From: Microbulbifer sp. GL-2
GTDB taxonomy: Bacteria; Pseudomonadota; Gammaproteobacteria; Pseudomonadales; Cellvibrionaceae
Reading direction: 5' to 3'
Length of the DNA stretch: 64,000 nucleotides
NCBI RefSeq assembly: GCF_007183175.1
Contig: NZ_AP019807.1
Coordinates: 1,181,001 to 1,245,000, forward strand
Part shown: one piece after another, positions 1-9,600 of the stretch
How the letters are laid out: the number at the start of each line of letters is the position of its first letter
Position numbering within the stretch: the stretch's first letter is position 1
Made by a program: the position numbers and the translations under genes
The notes under the pieces: generated by a model
The model's database searches: none
Told to the model about the DNA's origin: nothing
What the model saw: the letters and a program-made list of their open reading frames with translations, nothing else

Positions 1-1818
1 GGCATTATGATTTGGGGTTATCGTTAACACATCACTCGCCAGTTGATCACTAACACTACTGCTTTTTATGTCAAAGTCATTGTTCTCGTAACCCCAGGTT
101 ACTACTGACCCGTCAGCCTTTATTGCAGCAAAATATAATCCTTTCGAAACGATCGACTCTACATTTTCACTCAACTCAGAACTGACTTCGCTACTATCGC
201 CACCGAAGCTAATATGCCCCCAAGTGACAACAGAGCCATCTGATTTTAATGCGGCAAAAGCAGCGGAGCCCGCATAGATGGTATCGACATCGCCCGTAAG
301 CTGGTCACTCACATCGCTAGTATCACCACCATAATAGACATCGCCCCAAGTAACGACCGAACCATCAGATTTCAAGGCCGCTAAAGCCCCACTACTCCCA
401 AAGATCTCTACAACATCGCTGGAGATTTCCGTGCTAACTGCACTGCTATCGCCGCCCCATTCATCCCATCCCCAAGTCACTACAGAGCCATCTGATTTAA
501 GTGCAGCAAAAACATTATTTGATGGAAATATAGTCACCACATCACTGGAAATTTCCTCGCTCACCGCACTACTATCACCGCCAGAAATCTTGTGTCCCCA
601 TGTCACAACAGAGCCATCTGACTTTAGTGCGGAAAAAGCACCACCCCTTGTTGAAAAAATTGTGGCTACATCACTGGTTAAGCTAGCGCTTACCTCACTA
701 AAACTAATATCTGATGAACGGTACTCATCAGGCCAGGATACAACCGAGCCATCTGTTTTTCGCGCAGCAAAATCATAGCCAGTTGTATAAACCTCCTCTA
801 CTTCACTGGCTAACTGAGCACTAACCGTACTGCTATCGCCGCCCCCGCGACTGTCCCCCCAAGTGACAATAGAACCATCGGATTTCAACGCTGCAAACGC
901 AACGCTCCCTGGAATGATATTAACGACATTATCCGCCAGGCTTGCACTCACTAAACTACTATCACCACCCTTATCATATACTCCCCAGGTAATAACAGAA
1001 CCATCAGACTTTAACGCTGCAAAAGCATTATCCGCAGGGAAAATTTCTACCACACCACTGGTTAAGCTGGCACTTACCGCACTAAAACTAATATCTGATG
1101 GACCGTACTCATCAGGCCAGGATACAACCGAGCCATCATTTTTTAATGCAGCAAATGCCTGTAGAGAGGAAAAAACTTCACGCACATAGACAAGGTGCTC
1201 AATCTCCATATCCGCGGTTTCACCATCAAAGGAAGCGGTCAGAGTAGCCGAGCCACTCTCCAGCGCAGTGATAAGACCGGCCTCTACGGTTGCCAAACTG
1301 GTATCACTGATCGACCACTCCGCCTCTTCGGTAACATCCACTGAGGTATCATCGTCATAGTGGGCAGTGAGATAGTATTGATCAAAATTAGAGGCATCCC
1401 TATCCAGCTGCAGGCTCTGCAGCATAGGGGCCAACTCAACATCAACCTCCGCATCCATCCCTTCATAAGAGGCGGTCAAAGTGAGTGAACCACTATGTAG
1501 TGGGGTGAGCAGTCCAGCCTCAACCGTTGCCAGGCTAGTGTCACTCACAGACCAATCCGCATCCCCAGTAACATCCGCAGAAGAGTCGTCACTGTAATAG
1601 GCCGTTAAAAGATATTGGTACTCATTCGTACTATCTTGTTCCAGTCCTACACTTTCCAGCGTAATAGGAGTAGGAACAGGATCTGTCGTGTCGCTATCGT
1701 TGTTACTACTACTGCCTCCTCCACCACAGGCACTGAGCAGGCCAATAGTGAGCGTGAATAACCCGAAACGTAAAATGTGCAAATACCAAGATTGATATTG
1801 GCCTGTAACTCCATTCAT
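1..1818 (-). CDS. RCC1-repeat lipoprotein with Ig-like domains (partial, C-terminus beyond left edge)
   Basis: The frame is open from an ATG at 1816-1818 to the left edge (about 606 codons), so the stop lies outside the window. A GGAGG-type ribosome site sits about 9 bases upstream. The N-terminus has a hydrophobic segment ending in a lipobox LSAC (Cys31), followed by a Gly/Ser/Asp-rich linker, which indicates an exported lipoprotein. Two bacterial Ig-like (Big_2-type) units follow, each containing a copy of SDTSLATVEAGL. About nine repeats of roughly 45-50 residues come next, with the core ALKSDGSVVTWG and then GGDSS...VS..L, which resemble RCC1 beta-propeller blades. Two blades have SWPDEY in place of the usual TWG segment. 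Such proteins are surface-exposed and probably bind a partner; the substrate is unknown. It points the same way as rlmB but is separated from it by 0.8 kb. Confidence 0.8.
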   Translation of the reverse strand, partial: MNGVTGQYQSWYLHILRFGLFTLTIGLLSACGGGGSSSNNDSDTTDPVPTPITLESVGLEQDSTNEYQYLLTAYYSDDSSADVTGDADWSVSDTSLATVEAGLLTPLHSGSLTLTASYEGMDAEVDVELAPMLQSLQLDRDASNFDQYYLTAHYDDDTSVDVTEEAEWSISDTSLATVEAGLITALESGSATLTASFDGETADMEIEHLVYVREVFSSLQAFAALKNDGSVVSWPDEYGPSDISFSAVSASLTSGVVEIFPADNAFAALKSDGSVITWGVYDKGGDSSLVSASLADNVVNIIPGSVAFAALKSDGSIVTWGDSRGGGDSSTVSAQLASEVEEVYTTGYDFAARKTDGSVVSWPDEYRSSDISFSEVSASLTSDVATIFSTRGGAFSALKSDGSVVTWGHKISGGDSSAVSEEISSDVVTIFPSNNVFAALKSDGSVVTWGWDEWGGDSSAVSTEISSDVVEIFGSSGALAALKSDGSVVTWGDVYYGGDTSDVSDQLTGDVDTIYAGSAAFAALKSDGSVVTWGHISFGGDSSEVSSELSENVESIVSKGLYFAAIKADGSVVTWGYENNDFDIKSSSVSDQLASDVLTITPNHNA

Positions 1819-2611
1819 ATAAACCCCCTCCAATAAAGCCAACATGATAAAAAGCCAAGTGCCATATAGCAATTCAAATGTCTTTCAAATTACAAATATT
1901 TCAGCCAACTATAAACCTCATTAAAACTCGAAACTTCAAAGAGTAAAGACAACCTTATTATTTAAATAAAAACGAACAAAATATTTAGATACACCAGTAC
2001 CAACTAAAAGGAGCCAGATCCAAAACCCGTCAAAAGCTCCACCTATCTTCGTGATCGGCAGACAACCCTTGAATCCACTGTTGAATTTATAGTTCCATTA
2101 GGGGATTTCGTTATTAGCAATTGCAACACATTCAATTACTTATATTTAAATTTTAAATCCATTTCATCTAAAGAATCACAAAAGGACTATTACTTTATAA
2201 AAATAATGAAACTTAAATAATTATTGGCGACGATAGATTAAAGAGATTTTAGACCTGTTTATTCAGGGAAAAATATTGCGCTTTAACGGCAACAGGTTAA
2301 CACAACTGGTCTCCTTATTACGTTAATGAAGTCGAAATATAGACTATCAAGGATATCAAGAATGCTAGGCTTCAAGCTAAAATCAACTTAGTGATGCAGA
2401 TAAAAATGTAGCGGAAGTTATTTTTACACTAACGTCGCAGGAACTTTGCTTTTTGCCATTTAATTTAGTGATAGGGAGAGTAAAGGGAGCCTATCGATAG
2501 CCAGTCATAGGTTACCTGGGAATAACTTTTTCGGCTTCAAGGGTGACATAATCATCGACCTGTACGGCCAGAGATAGATGCTCTCTGGCACGCACAGATC
2601 AGACAGGCCAC
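1819..2611. other. AT-rich intergenic region
   Basis: About 790 bases without a convincing gene. It holds the ribosome site of the lipoprotein gene at its left end and a perfect 7-bp inverted repeat near its right end (2568-2588). I see no tRNA, riboswitch or insertion-sequence end. In Pseudomonas and relatives rpsF usually follows rlmB; here it does not, so synteny is broken at this point. Confidence 0.5.
2568..2588 (-). other. Perfect inverted repeat downstream of rlmB
   Basis: CCAGAGA at 2568-2574 pairs with TCTCTGG at 2582-2588 around a 7-base loop, 23 bases past the rlmB stop. No T-run follows on either strand, so it is not a classical intrinsic terminator; it may protect the 3' end of the rnr-rlmB transcript. 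Confidence 0.35.
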
Positions 2612-3367
2612 TTAGGCGTTACGCTGACGCACAGCCTCAAACAGGCAAACACCCGTGGCAACAGAAACATTTAAGCTGCTTACCTCTCCCGCCATAGGAA
2701 TTTTGATCAGGTAATCGCAATGTTCCCGGGTCAAGCGCCGCAAGCCGCTGCCCTCGGCACCCATAACCAGTGCCAGGGGGCCGGTTAATTGGCTTTGGTA
2801 TACATCCTGTGTTGCCTCACCGGCTGCGCCATATATCCACACCCCTGCTTGCTGCAGCTGCTGCAACGCCCGGGCCAGGTTAGTCACAGTAACAAAGGGT
2901 AATACTTCGGCAGCGCCACAGGCCACTTTACGGGCTGTTGGTGTCAGCCCGGCAGATTTATCTTTCGGTGCAATCACCGCATGTACTCCTGCGGCCTCTG
3001 CCGAGCGTAGGCAGGCACCCAAATTGTGGGGGTCTGTCACACCATCCAGCACCAATAAGAAAGGCACTTCTCCACGCTGATCCAATTGTTTCAGCAGGTC
3101 GAACAGGAACTTTTCATCGTGGACTTTAGTTTTACCAACGCAGACGGCAACAACACCCTGATGGTTGGCTTCCTCTTCAACTTTTTCATCCAGTGTACGG
3201 CGATCGACAAAGCGCAGAGCGATATCATTTTTCTCAGCCTGTTGGATAATTTTTTGCAGGCGCTGATCCTTGCGGCCACGCAGTAACAGAAGCTCCGACA
3301 CATTCTGTGGAGAACCTTTTAGAAGGGCCTGCACCGCATGCAGGCCGTAGACCAATTCCTGGCTCAA
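2612..3367 (-). CDS. rlmB: 23S rRNA (guanosine-2'-O-)-methyltransferase RlmB
   Basis: SpoU/TrmH-family enzyme that 2'-O-methylates a conserved guanosine (G2251 in E. coli) in the peptidyl-transferase region of 23S rRNA using S-adenosylmethionine. The N-terminal substrate-binding domain begins with YGLHAVQALL. The trefoil-knot SPOUT signature is intact: NLGACLRSAEAAGV, then LVMGAEGSGL, then IPMAGEVSSLNVSVA. Length (251 aa) is normal. The start is a TTG at 3365-3367, preceded by GAGGG at 5-base spacing. Another TTG at 3377-3379 directly abuts the rnr stop and would add four residues. It follows rnr in the same direction with almost no gap, the usual rnr-rlmB operon. Confidence 0.95.
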   Translation of the reverse strand: MSQELVYGLHAVQALLKGSPQNVSELLLLRGRKDQRLQKIIQQAEKNDIALRFVDRRTLDEKVEEEANHQGVVAVCVGKTKVHDEKFLFDLLKQLDQRGEVPFLLVLDGVTDPHNLGACLRSAEAAGVHAVIAPKDKSAGLTPTARKVACGAAEVLPFVTVTNLARALQQLQQAGVWIYGAAGEATQDVYQSQLTGPLALVMGAEGSGLRRLTREHCDYLIKIPMAGEVSSLNVSVATGVCLFEAVRQRNA

Positions 3368-3379
3368 TTTAACCCTCAA

Positions 3380-6151
3380 TCACTTTTTCTTTTTACTTTT
3401 AGAAGAAACTTTCTTCTTTTTTACTTTACCGGAACGAGTCTGGGACTTTTCCGCTTTTTGTGCGGCCTTACGCGCGGCTACTGCCGGGCGCTTACCACCT
3501 TTACGCGTCGGTGTACGCTTACTGCCGCGGCGCTTTATTGGAGTATCGGCTTTCTGCTGATCCGCTGTTCCGCTTTCCGGTTTTTCATCAATGGAGGGCG
3601 ACTTGCTCTCCATGGACTTCTCCACAGGAACAGCATCTTTGGAACCGACTTTGCGTTTACGAAATGGTGTCGCCTCCACTGAGGTTTCCGCATGCTTGGC
3701 CCATGGGCTTATGCCAACCTCACGCTCAGCACTTTTCTTTTGCTTACCCCGGCGCTCTCGCTCCTGCTGGTGCTCCACAGCCATTTCCATAGCGCGAGCG
3801 CTGACCTTGGTCGTATGGTCTTTGTCTACGCTCACTTTATTTTTTTGCTTACTCCGGGGCACCAGTCCCTCAAGGGTAAAATCGACCTTGCGCTCCTCCA
3901 GGTCAACCCTTGCCACCTGAACGGTAACCGAATCGCCAAGGTGATATCTCTTACCGCTGCGCTCGCCAATCAGTCTCTGGTGTGCCTGCTCAAAACGGTA
4001 ATAGTCCTTCGGCAGCGCAGTAACATGGATCAACCCCTCCACGTAAAGATTATCCAGCTCGACAAACAAGCCGAAGCCGGTCACTGCACTGATCACCCCT
4101 GGGTAAACCTCGCCCACATGATCCTGCAGGTACTCACATTTGAGCCAGCTGACTACATCGCGAGTTGCATCATCAGCACGACGCTCAGTCAATGAGCACT
4201 GCTCACCGAGCTGCACCATCGCCGGCATATCGTAAGGAAGTATCTGCTCTCGATTGATGGGCTTGGCACCGGGTACTGTATGAACCTTTTTCGCCACCGT
4301 CTGCTCATTTGCGCTGCCATTGCGAATCAACCAACGCAGGGCCCGATGTAACAGCAGATCAGGGTAGCGGCGGATAGGCGAAGTAAAGTGGGCATAGGCA
4401 CGATAATCCAACCCAAAGTGACCACGGTTCTCCGGCTGGTACACCGCCTGATTCATGGAGCGCAGCAACATTACCTGGATAATGTGGGCATCTGCACGCC
4501 CCTCGACCTGCTGTAGAAGCGCCTGGAAATCCCCGGGTTGGGGCTCCGCACCACCGGGCAAGCGCAAGCCCAGCTCGCCCAGATACTCACGCAGATTACT
4601 GAGCTTTTCCTCTTTGGGCGCATCGTGTACGCGATAAAGTGAAGGTAAACCTGACAGCTCCATCAGGTTTGCAGCACAGACATTTGCCGCCAGCATGCAC
4701 TCTTCTATGAGTTTGTGGGCATCGTTGCGCACAACAGGGACTATTCGCTCAATCTTACGATTACTGTCGAAAAGGATACGGGTCTCGGTTGTTTCGAAGT
4801 CGATGGCCCCACGGCGGTCGCGGGCCCCGCGTAAAGCCAGGTATAGATCGTGTAAATTATCCAAGTGTGGGGTCAGTGCCGAAAACTGCTTGCGCAAGCC
4901 GCTATCCCGGTTATCACGCTCTTCCAGTATTTGCCCTACCTGGGTATAAGTAAGACGGGCATGGCTGCGCATCGCTCCTTCGAAGAAACGATAATCGAGG
5001 ATTTCACCTGCGCCGCCAATGTGCATCTCACATACCATGCACAACCGATCCACCATCGGATTGAGAGAACAGAGCCCATTGGACAATTTTTCCGGCAGCA
5101 TGGGCACAACAAAATCGGGGAAATAAACCGAGTTGCCGCGACTGTGGGCCTCCTCATCCAAAATAGAGCCGGGGCGCACATAATGGGAGACATCGGCAAT
5201 CGCCACCAGCAGTTTCCAACTGTTATCCGCTAACAGCTCGCAGTAGACGGCATCGTCAAAGTCCCGCGCATCTTCTCCATCAATGGTTACCAGGGGCAGT
5301 TGACGAAGATCCACCCGAGCTTTTTTGTCCTCCTCTGCTACCTCATCGGCAATCGCATCCACCTCTGCCTGCAGTGCGCTCGGCCAAGTGTGCGGTATAC
5401 CGTAGTTCCGTATTGCGACATCAATTTCCATGCCCGGCGCCAAATGGTCACCGAGTACCTCGATCACTTCTCCCTGTGGCACACGGTCTCGCCCCGGCTG
5501 GGTGACAATTTTTACCACCACATACTGGCCGTGCTCTGTGCCCTCGGCATCCTCTGCTGCCACCATAATATCGAGGTTGATACGGGGGTTGTCGGGTCGC
5601 ACGAAGCAAATACCGTTCTCCCGATAAAAGCGCCCAGCCAGTTGTTCGGTATTCTGTTTGATAACCCGAACCACTGCGCCTTCACGCTTGCCGCGAAAAC
5701 CGCCAGGGGTCTCGCGTACCAATACCTCATCACCATCAAACACTTTGCGCATCTGTCGGTGGGATAAAAACAGGTCGGTACCACCATCTCCGGGAATAAC
5801 AAAGCCAAAACCATCGCGATGGCCAATGACTCGACCGCGCACCAGGCTCATTTTATCCAGCACACCGAAGTCACCGGAGCGGTTGCTGGCAATCTGCCCG
5901 TCGCGGGACATGGCTATCAAGCGCCGACGCACCCCTTCGCGCCGGTCATCATCCTGCAGTTCCAAAAGATCCGCGACCGACTCCCAGGGCACAGGGCCGG
6001 CCTGCTGTTCTAACAATTGCAGTAGGAATTCACGACTGGGAACAGGCTTTTCATATTTCTCCGCCTCTCGCTGGGCATTGGGATCAGCGTCGAGGGGCTC
6101 TGAAGTATTTTTTTGTGTCAAAACAGCATCCGTTGTTGAGGTAGCCGCCAA
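3380..6151 (-). CDS. rnr: Ribonuclease R (RNase R)
   Basis: Processive 3'-5' exoribonuclease of the RNB family that degrades structured RNA, acting in mRNA and rRNA quality control and stress adaptation. Domains in order: winged-helix-like N-terminus (starting REAEKYEKPVPSREF), cold-shock domains (GFGFVIPGDGGTDLFLSHRQ), RNB catalytic core (TIDGEDARDFDDAVYCE with the metal-binding aspartates; YAHFTSPIRRYPDLLLHRAL), an S1 domain (GVISAVTGFGLFVELDNLYVEG), and a long Lys/Arg-rich tail of about 170 residues. The tail is longer and more basic than in E. coli. The frame has no ATG near its beginning, so translation probably starts at TTG 6149-6151; another TTG ten codons downstream is possible. A TATAAT hexamer on this strand at 6240-6245 may be the -10 box, though I see no good -35. 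Confidence 0.95.
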   Translation of the reverse strand: MAATSTTDAVLTQKNTSEPLDADPNAQREAEKYEKPVPSREFLLQLLEQQAGPVPWESVADLLELQDDDRREGVRRRLIAMSRDGQIASNRSGDFGVLDKMSLVRGRVIGHRDGFGFVIPGDGGTDLFLSHRQMRKVFDGDEVLVRETPGGFRGKREGAVVRVIKQNTEQLAGRFYRENGICFVRPDNPRINLDIMVAAEDAEGTEHGQYVVVKIVTQPGRDRVPQGEVIEVLGDHLAPGMEIDVAIRNYGIPHTWPSALQAEVDAIADEVAEEDKKARVDLRQLPLVTIDGEDARDFDDAVYCELLADNSWKLLVAIADVSHYVRPGSILDEEAHSRGNSVYFPDFVVPMLPEKLSNGLCSLNPMVDRLCMVCEMHIGGAGEILDYRFFEGAMRSHARLTYTQVGQILEERDNRDSGLRKQFSALTPHLDNLHDLYLALRGARDRRGAIDFETTETRILFDSNRKIERIVPVVRNDAHKLIEECMLAANVCAANLMELSGLPSLYRVHDAPKEEKLSNLREYLGELGLRLPGGAEPQPGDFQALLQQVEGRADAHIIQVMLLRSMNQAVYQPENRGHFGLDYRAYAHFTSPIRRYPDLLLHRALRWLIRNGSANEQTVAKKVHTVPGAKPINREQILPYDMPAMVQLGEQCSLTERRADDATRDVVSWLKCEYLQDHVGEVYPGVISAVTGFGLFVELDNLYVEGLIHVTALPKDYYRFEQAHQRLIGERSGKRYHLGDSVTVQVARVDLEERKVDFTLEGLVPRSKQKNKVSVDKDHTTKVSARAMEMAVEHQQERERRGKQKKSAEREVGISPWAKHAETSVEATPFRKRKVGSKDAVPVEKSMESKSPSIDEKPESGTADQQKADTPIKRRGSKRTPTRKGGKRPAVAARKAAQKAEKSQTRSGKVKKKKVSSKSKKKK

Positions 6152-6307
6152 ATATAAGGCAGCATCCGGAGATTATCCGGTCAAAGGCAGGCGGCGGAGA
6201 CAGAGAGTGATTGATCAAGATTTCGCCGCTATTGCACGCATTATAAGCGACTTCGGCGAATTTCCCCTAGCACCAGAAGATATGTTGAAAAAGGCGCTAT
6301 ATAGCCG

Positions 6308-6336
6308 TTGACACCCCTGCAACAGATCTCTATAGT
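6308..6336 (+). promoter_or_regulatory. Sigma70 promoter of tRNA-Leu
   Basis: TTGACA at 6308-6313 and TATAGT at 6331-6336 are separated by exactly 17 bases. Transcription would begin around 6343, giving a short leader before the tRNA at 6367. Confidence 0.85.
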
Positions 6337-6366
6337 TCGCGTCCTCAACGGAGCACACGTTGATTT

Positions 6367-6453
6367 GCCCAGGTGGCGGAATTGGTAGACGCGCTAGCTT
6401 CAGGTGCTAGTGACCTAACGGTCGTGGAGGTTCAAGTCCTCTCCTGGGCACCA
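6367..6453 (+). tRNA. tRNA-Leu, anticodon CAG
   Basis: The cloverleaf can be drawn by hand. Acceptor GCCCAGG pairs with CCTGGGC, followed by A and an encoded CCA. The anticodon stem CTAGC/GCTAG closes the loop TTCAGGT (anticodon CAG). A long variable arm typical of class II tRNA-Leu and the T-loop GTTCAAGTC are present. It is transcribed divergently from rnr. tRNA-Leu next to rnr is a conserved arrangement in gammaproteobacteria. Confidence 0.97.
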
Positions 6454-6459
6454 ATTCTA

Positions 6460-6491
6460 AAAAGGCTGACTCGTAAGAGTTGGCCTTTTTT
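6460..6491 (+). terminator. Intrinsic terminator of tRNA-Leu
   Basis: AAGGCTGACTC and GAGTTGGCCTT form a stem with minor mismatches around GTAA, followed by six T. It lies seven bases after the CCA end. Confidence 0.85.
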
Positions 6492-6611
6492 CGTTGTGGA
6501 GAATTAAAATTTTCCCAGCAACTCTGTCTGAACTTCTCTGCACCAGCCCAGGGATTTTTAGCTCAGAGGCCTCTGACTAATTCCGTAATTTCTCTGCGGG
6601 GCTTTAAGGTC

Positions 6612-6637
6612 AAAAAAAACCGGTCCATAAAGACCGG
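6612..6637 (-). terminator. Intrinsic terminator of the tpsBA transcript
   Basis: On the minus strand CCGGTC and GACCGG form a hairpin with a 6-base loop (6620-6637), followed by a run of eight T (6612-6619), about 40 bases after the tpsA stop. Confidence 0.9.
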
Positions 6638-6679
6638 CATTTTATTCACTTAAGCTGTGACTTGAATCACCGAGACTAA

Positions 6680-9600
6680 TCAGCCCCCCGCACTGGCTAT
6701 ATCATCAGAAACCTCATTGACGCCAGCATCCAGTACCGCATCAAACTCTGAACCTGGGGCAGACTCATCGTCTGTAGAGACCGTGGAAGGCAATAACTCC
6801 CCGGATTTCAGACGCATCTCAGGGGAGTTCACCGCATCCACACCACTACTATAAGGCTTCACAGCGCTAAAGATCGCGGGATCTACATGGCTGAAATCCT
6901 CTACCGCATTTTGAACTGCTGACTTGAGGCCCTGGGATGCCTGGGCACCGGCAACTGACTGCAGCTCATCACCAGTACTGGTCACCGTCGGGATCTGTCC
7001 AATAAAGTCAGGCTCATAGTAACTGACGGAATAGATATCCAATGTATTGGTGACGTCCATGCGGAGAGGATTAGTCGCCTCACCAATAATGGTCCACAAC
7101 TCAGTTTCCGTTCCCAGGGTCACAGCAGATGCTGTGATATGGGTATCTCCATATGTTTCAGCCGTTAGGGTGCCAAAGCTGGAGCTGGCCAGGGAGACAG
7201 TGCCCCGCCCTGCATCAATCTCGTCGATCACGAGATCCCCTGTAGCCTGCACACTGATATTGATATCCGCACCCGAGGTGGCAATAGCCAAGACGCTCAC
7301 ATCGGTCTCGATATCCACATCGCCAGCAACAACCAGTTCGGCACGATCAGCGGTCAGGTTGCCGCCAATGGTTTCTGTTCCGCTACTCGTGACATATACA
7401 TCGCCTTCGCCATCATAGCCCAGCCGCATATCGCTGAACTGGAGCCCGGCCCCATTTTTATTGAAGCTTTCGGATCTGCTTCCACCATCTTCAAAATCAA
7501 ACGCCAGATCGGTCAGGACGGTAATACTGTCAGAGGCATTGTCCAGGTATTCGAAGCCAGCAAAACTGAAGTTACCTACCTGATTGCCAGTGCTATAAAG
7601 CTCCCAGGTCGCACCGGACAGGTTGTATTGGAAATCATCAGATCCGCCTCCACCAGCAAGCTCTACACCTTGACCAACATCCGTTTCTACCGTCAGTAGG
7701 TCATTGCCCGCTCCAAGGAAAATACTGTCAATCACAGTGCCTGAGAAGGTGACGGTATCATTACCGGCACCAGTATCAATTCCAGTGAGCTCACCACCAT
7801 TTAAATTAAACTTGTCAGCACCTGAGCCGGCAGTTATAGACTCGATACCAGTAATCGTGAGCGATGTTCCACCACTGGAAACAGTGTGCTCAGAATCATT
7901 AATATCCCAGACAGCATCAATATCTGCGCCATAAACGGTATCTGTGCCTGAACCCGCAGCAACACTATTCAGGTCGGCAAAGGTTACTCCGCCAATCGTC
8001 ATGGTATCCAGAGCACTAAACTCATACTCACCATCGATATCCTGGCCAATATAACTTCCTGCCCCTTCTACCAGTTCGAGGTTTTCAAAATAGACGGTCA
8101 GGCCATTAACTTCGGCCTCTACACTGCCATCAACTAGGGAGTTGCCGGAACTGGTCGAAGTCCAGGTGGCTCCATCAGCGCTGACGGTGTCGCTACCACC
8201 TGCGCCATCTACAATCTCCAACCCACTGAAGTCGATGCCCGCAACGCTGATATCGCCATCGGAGTTGAGGGTAAAGTTATCAGCACTGTCTGTAGCCACC
8301 AGGGTGTCATTACTGCCCGAAGTTTTCACTTCTTCAAGGCCAGTAAAACTGATACCTGCTGTTTCTAATGCCTGATCCCCCTGCAATTCGAACTGAGCAG
8401 AATCATGGGTGTTTGTCAGGATAGAAGTGACCGCACTGGAAATGCTATAGAAAGATAGTGAGCCGGCGTTTACTTGGTTATCAGTACCAGTTAAAGAAAG
8501 CCCATCGCTGTAGGCACTGGCATCCAAGCTGTCGTCACCGCCATTACCATCGACTGCAGACATGGCGGATACGGTCATGCCGTAAACTTCCACATCTGCA
8601 TCAGACTGCAGCACAAATGCGTCATCGCCAGTTGTAGCAACCAAATCGGCATTTACGGCAGTAAGGTTCTCGATATTGCTAAAAGTGATACTGCTGTTAA
8701 CAGCCTTGTTGTCAGCTCCCGTCAGGCTCCAATCAGCACCATCTGCACCGGTAGCAGTATCGTTACCATCTAGAGCATTAATAGTGCTCAATCCGGTAAA
8801 AGCGATATCGTAGCTGGTCGCTGCATTATCCCCGTCTACAGTAAAGCTATCCGCTCCACTAGTGCCTGTTAACGCCGAAGTTACAGCGCTGACGATGCCA
8901 TCAAAAGTCAGGCTACCCGCCGTTACTTGATTGTCAGTGCCGGTGAGCGTCAGGCCATCACTATAGGCGCTGGCATCCAGGCTATCATTACCACCCTGGC
9001 CATAGACTGCCGACATACCTGAGACCGTCATACTGTAGACCTCAATGTCTCCAGTCGATTGCAGCGCAAAGGCATCGGCACTACTGCTTCCCAGCAGGTT
9101 GGCATTGGTAGCAATAAGCGTTTCTACACTGCCAAAAGTAATTCCACTATTCGTTGCCTCATAATCATTACCGGTCAGGGTCCAATCGGCACCATCAGCT
9201 CCTGTCACAGTATCTGCACCACCAGCTGCATCAATGCTGCTCAGGCCAGTGAAGGCGATGTCATAGATGGTAGTGGCGTTATCGCTATCTACGGTGAAAT
9301 TATCCGAGCCGCTGGTTGCAGTTAACGTTGAGCTCACTGCACTGAAGATACTATTGAATATCAGGGCACCAGATTCTGCGGTAACCTGGTTATCTGTTCC
9401 TGTCAGGGCCAAGCCATCACTGTAAGCACTGGCATCCAGGCTGTCATTACCGCCATTGCCCTCGACCGAAGACATGCCAGAAACTGTTATGCCATAAGCT
9501 TCAACATCGGCATCCGATTGCAGAACAAAGTCATCAGCACCTGTAGTGCCGATCAGATCTGCATTCACGGTGGTGAGGCTATCTACATTGCTAAAGGTGA

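Noticed and set aside
5658..6311. A 217-codon plus-strand open frame overlapping the start of rnr and the tRNA promoter.
   Set aside because: It runs antisense to conserved RNase R sequence and would cover the tRNA-Leu promoter; Arg/Ser-rich composition is typical of antisense frames.
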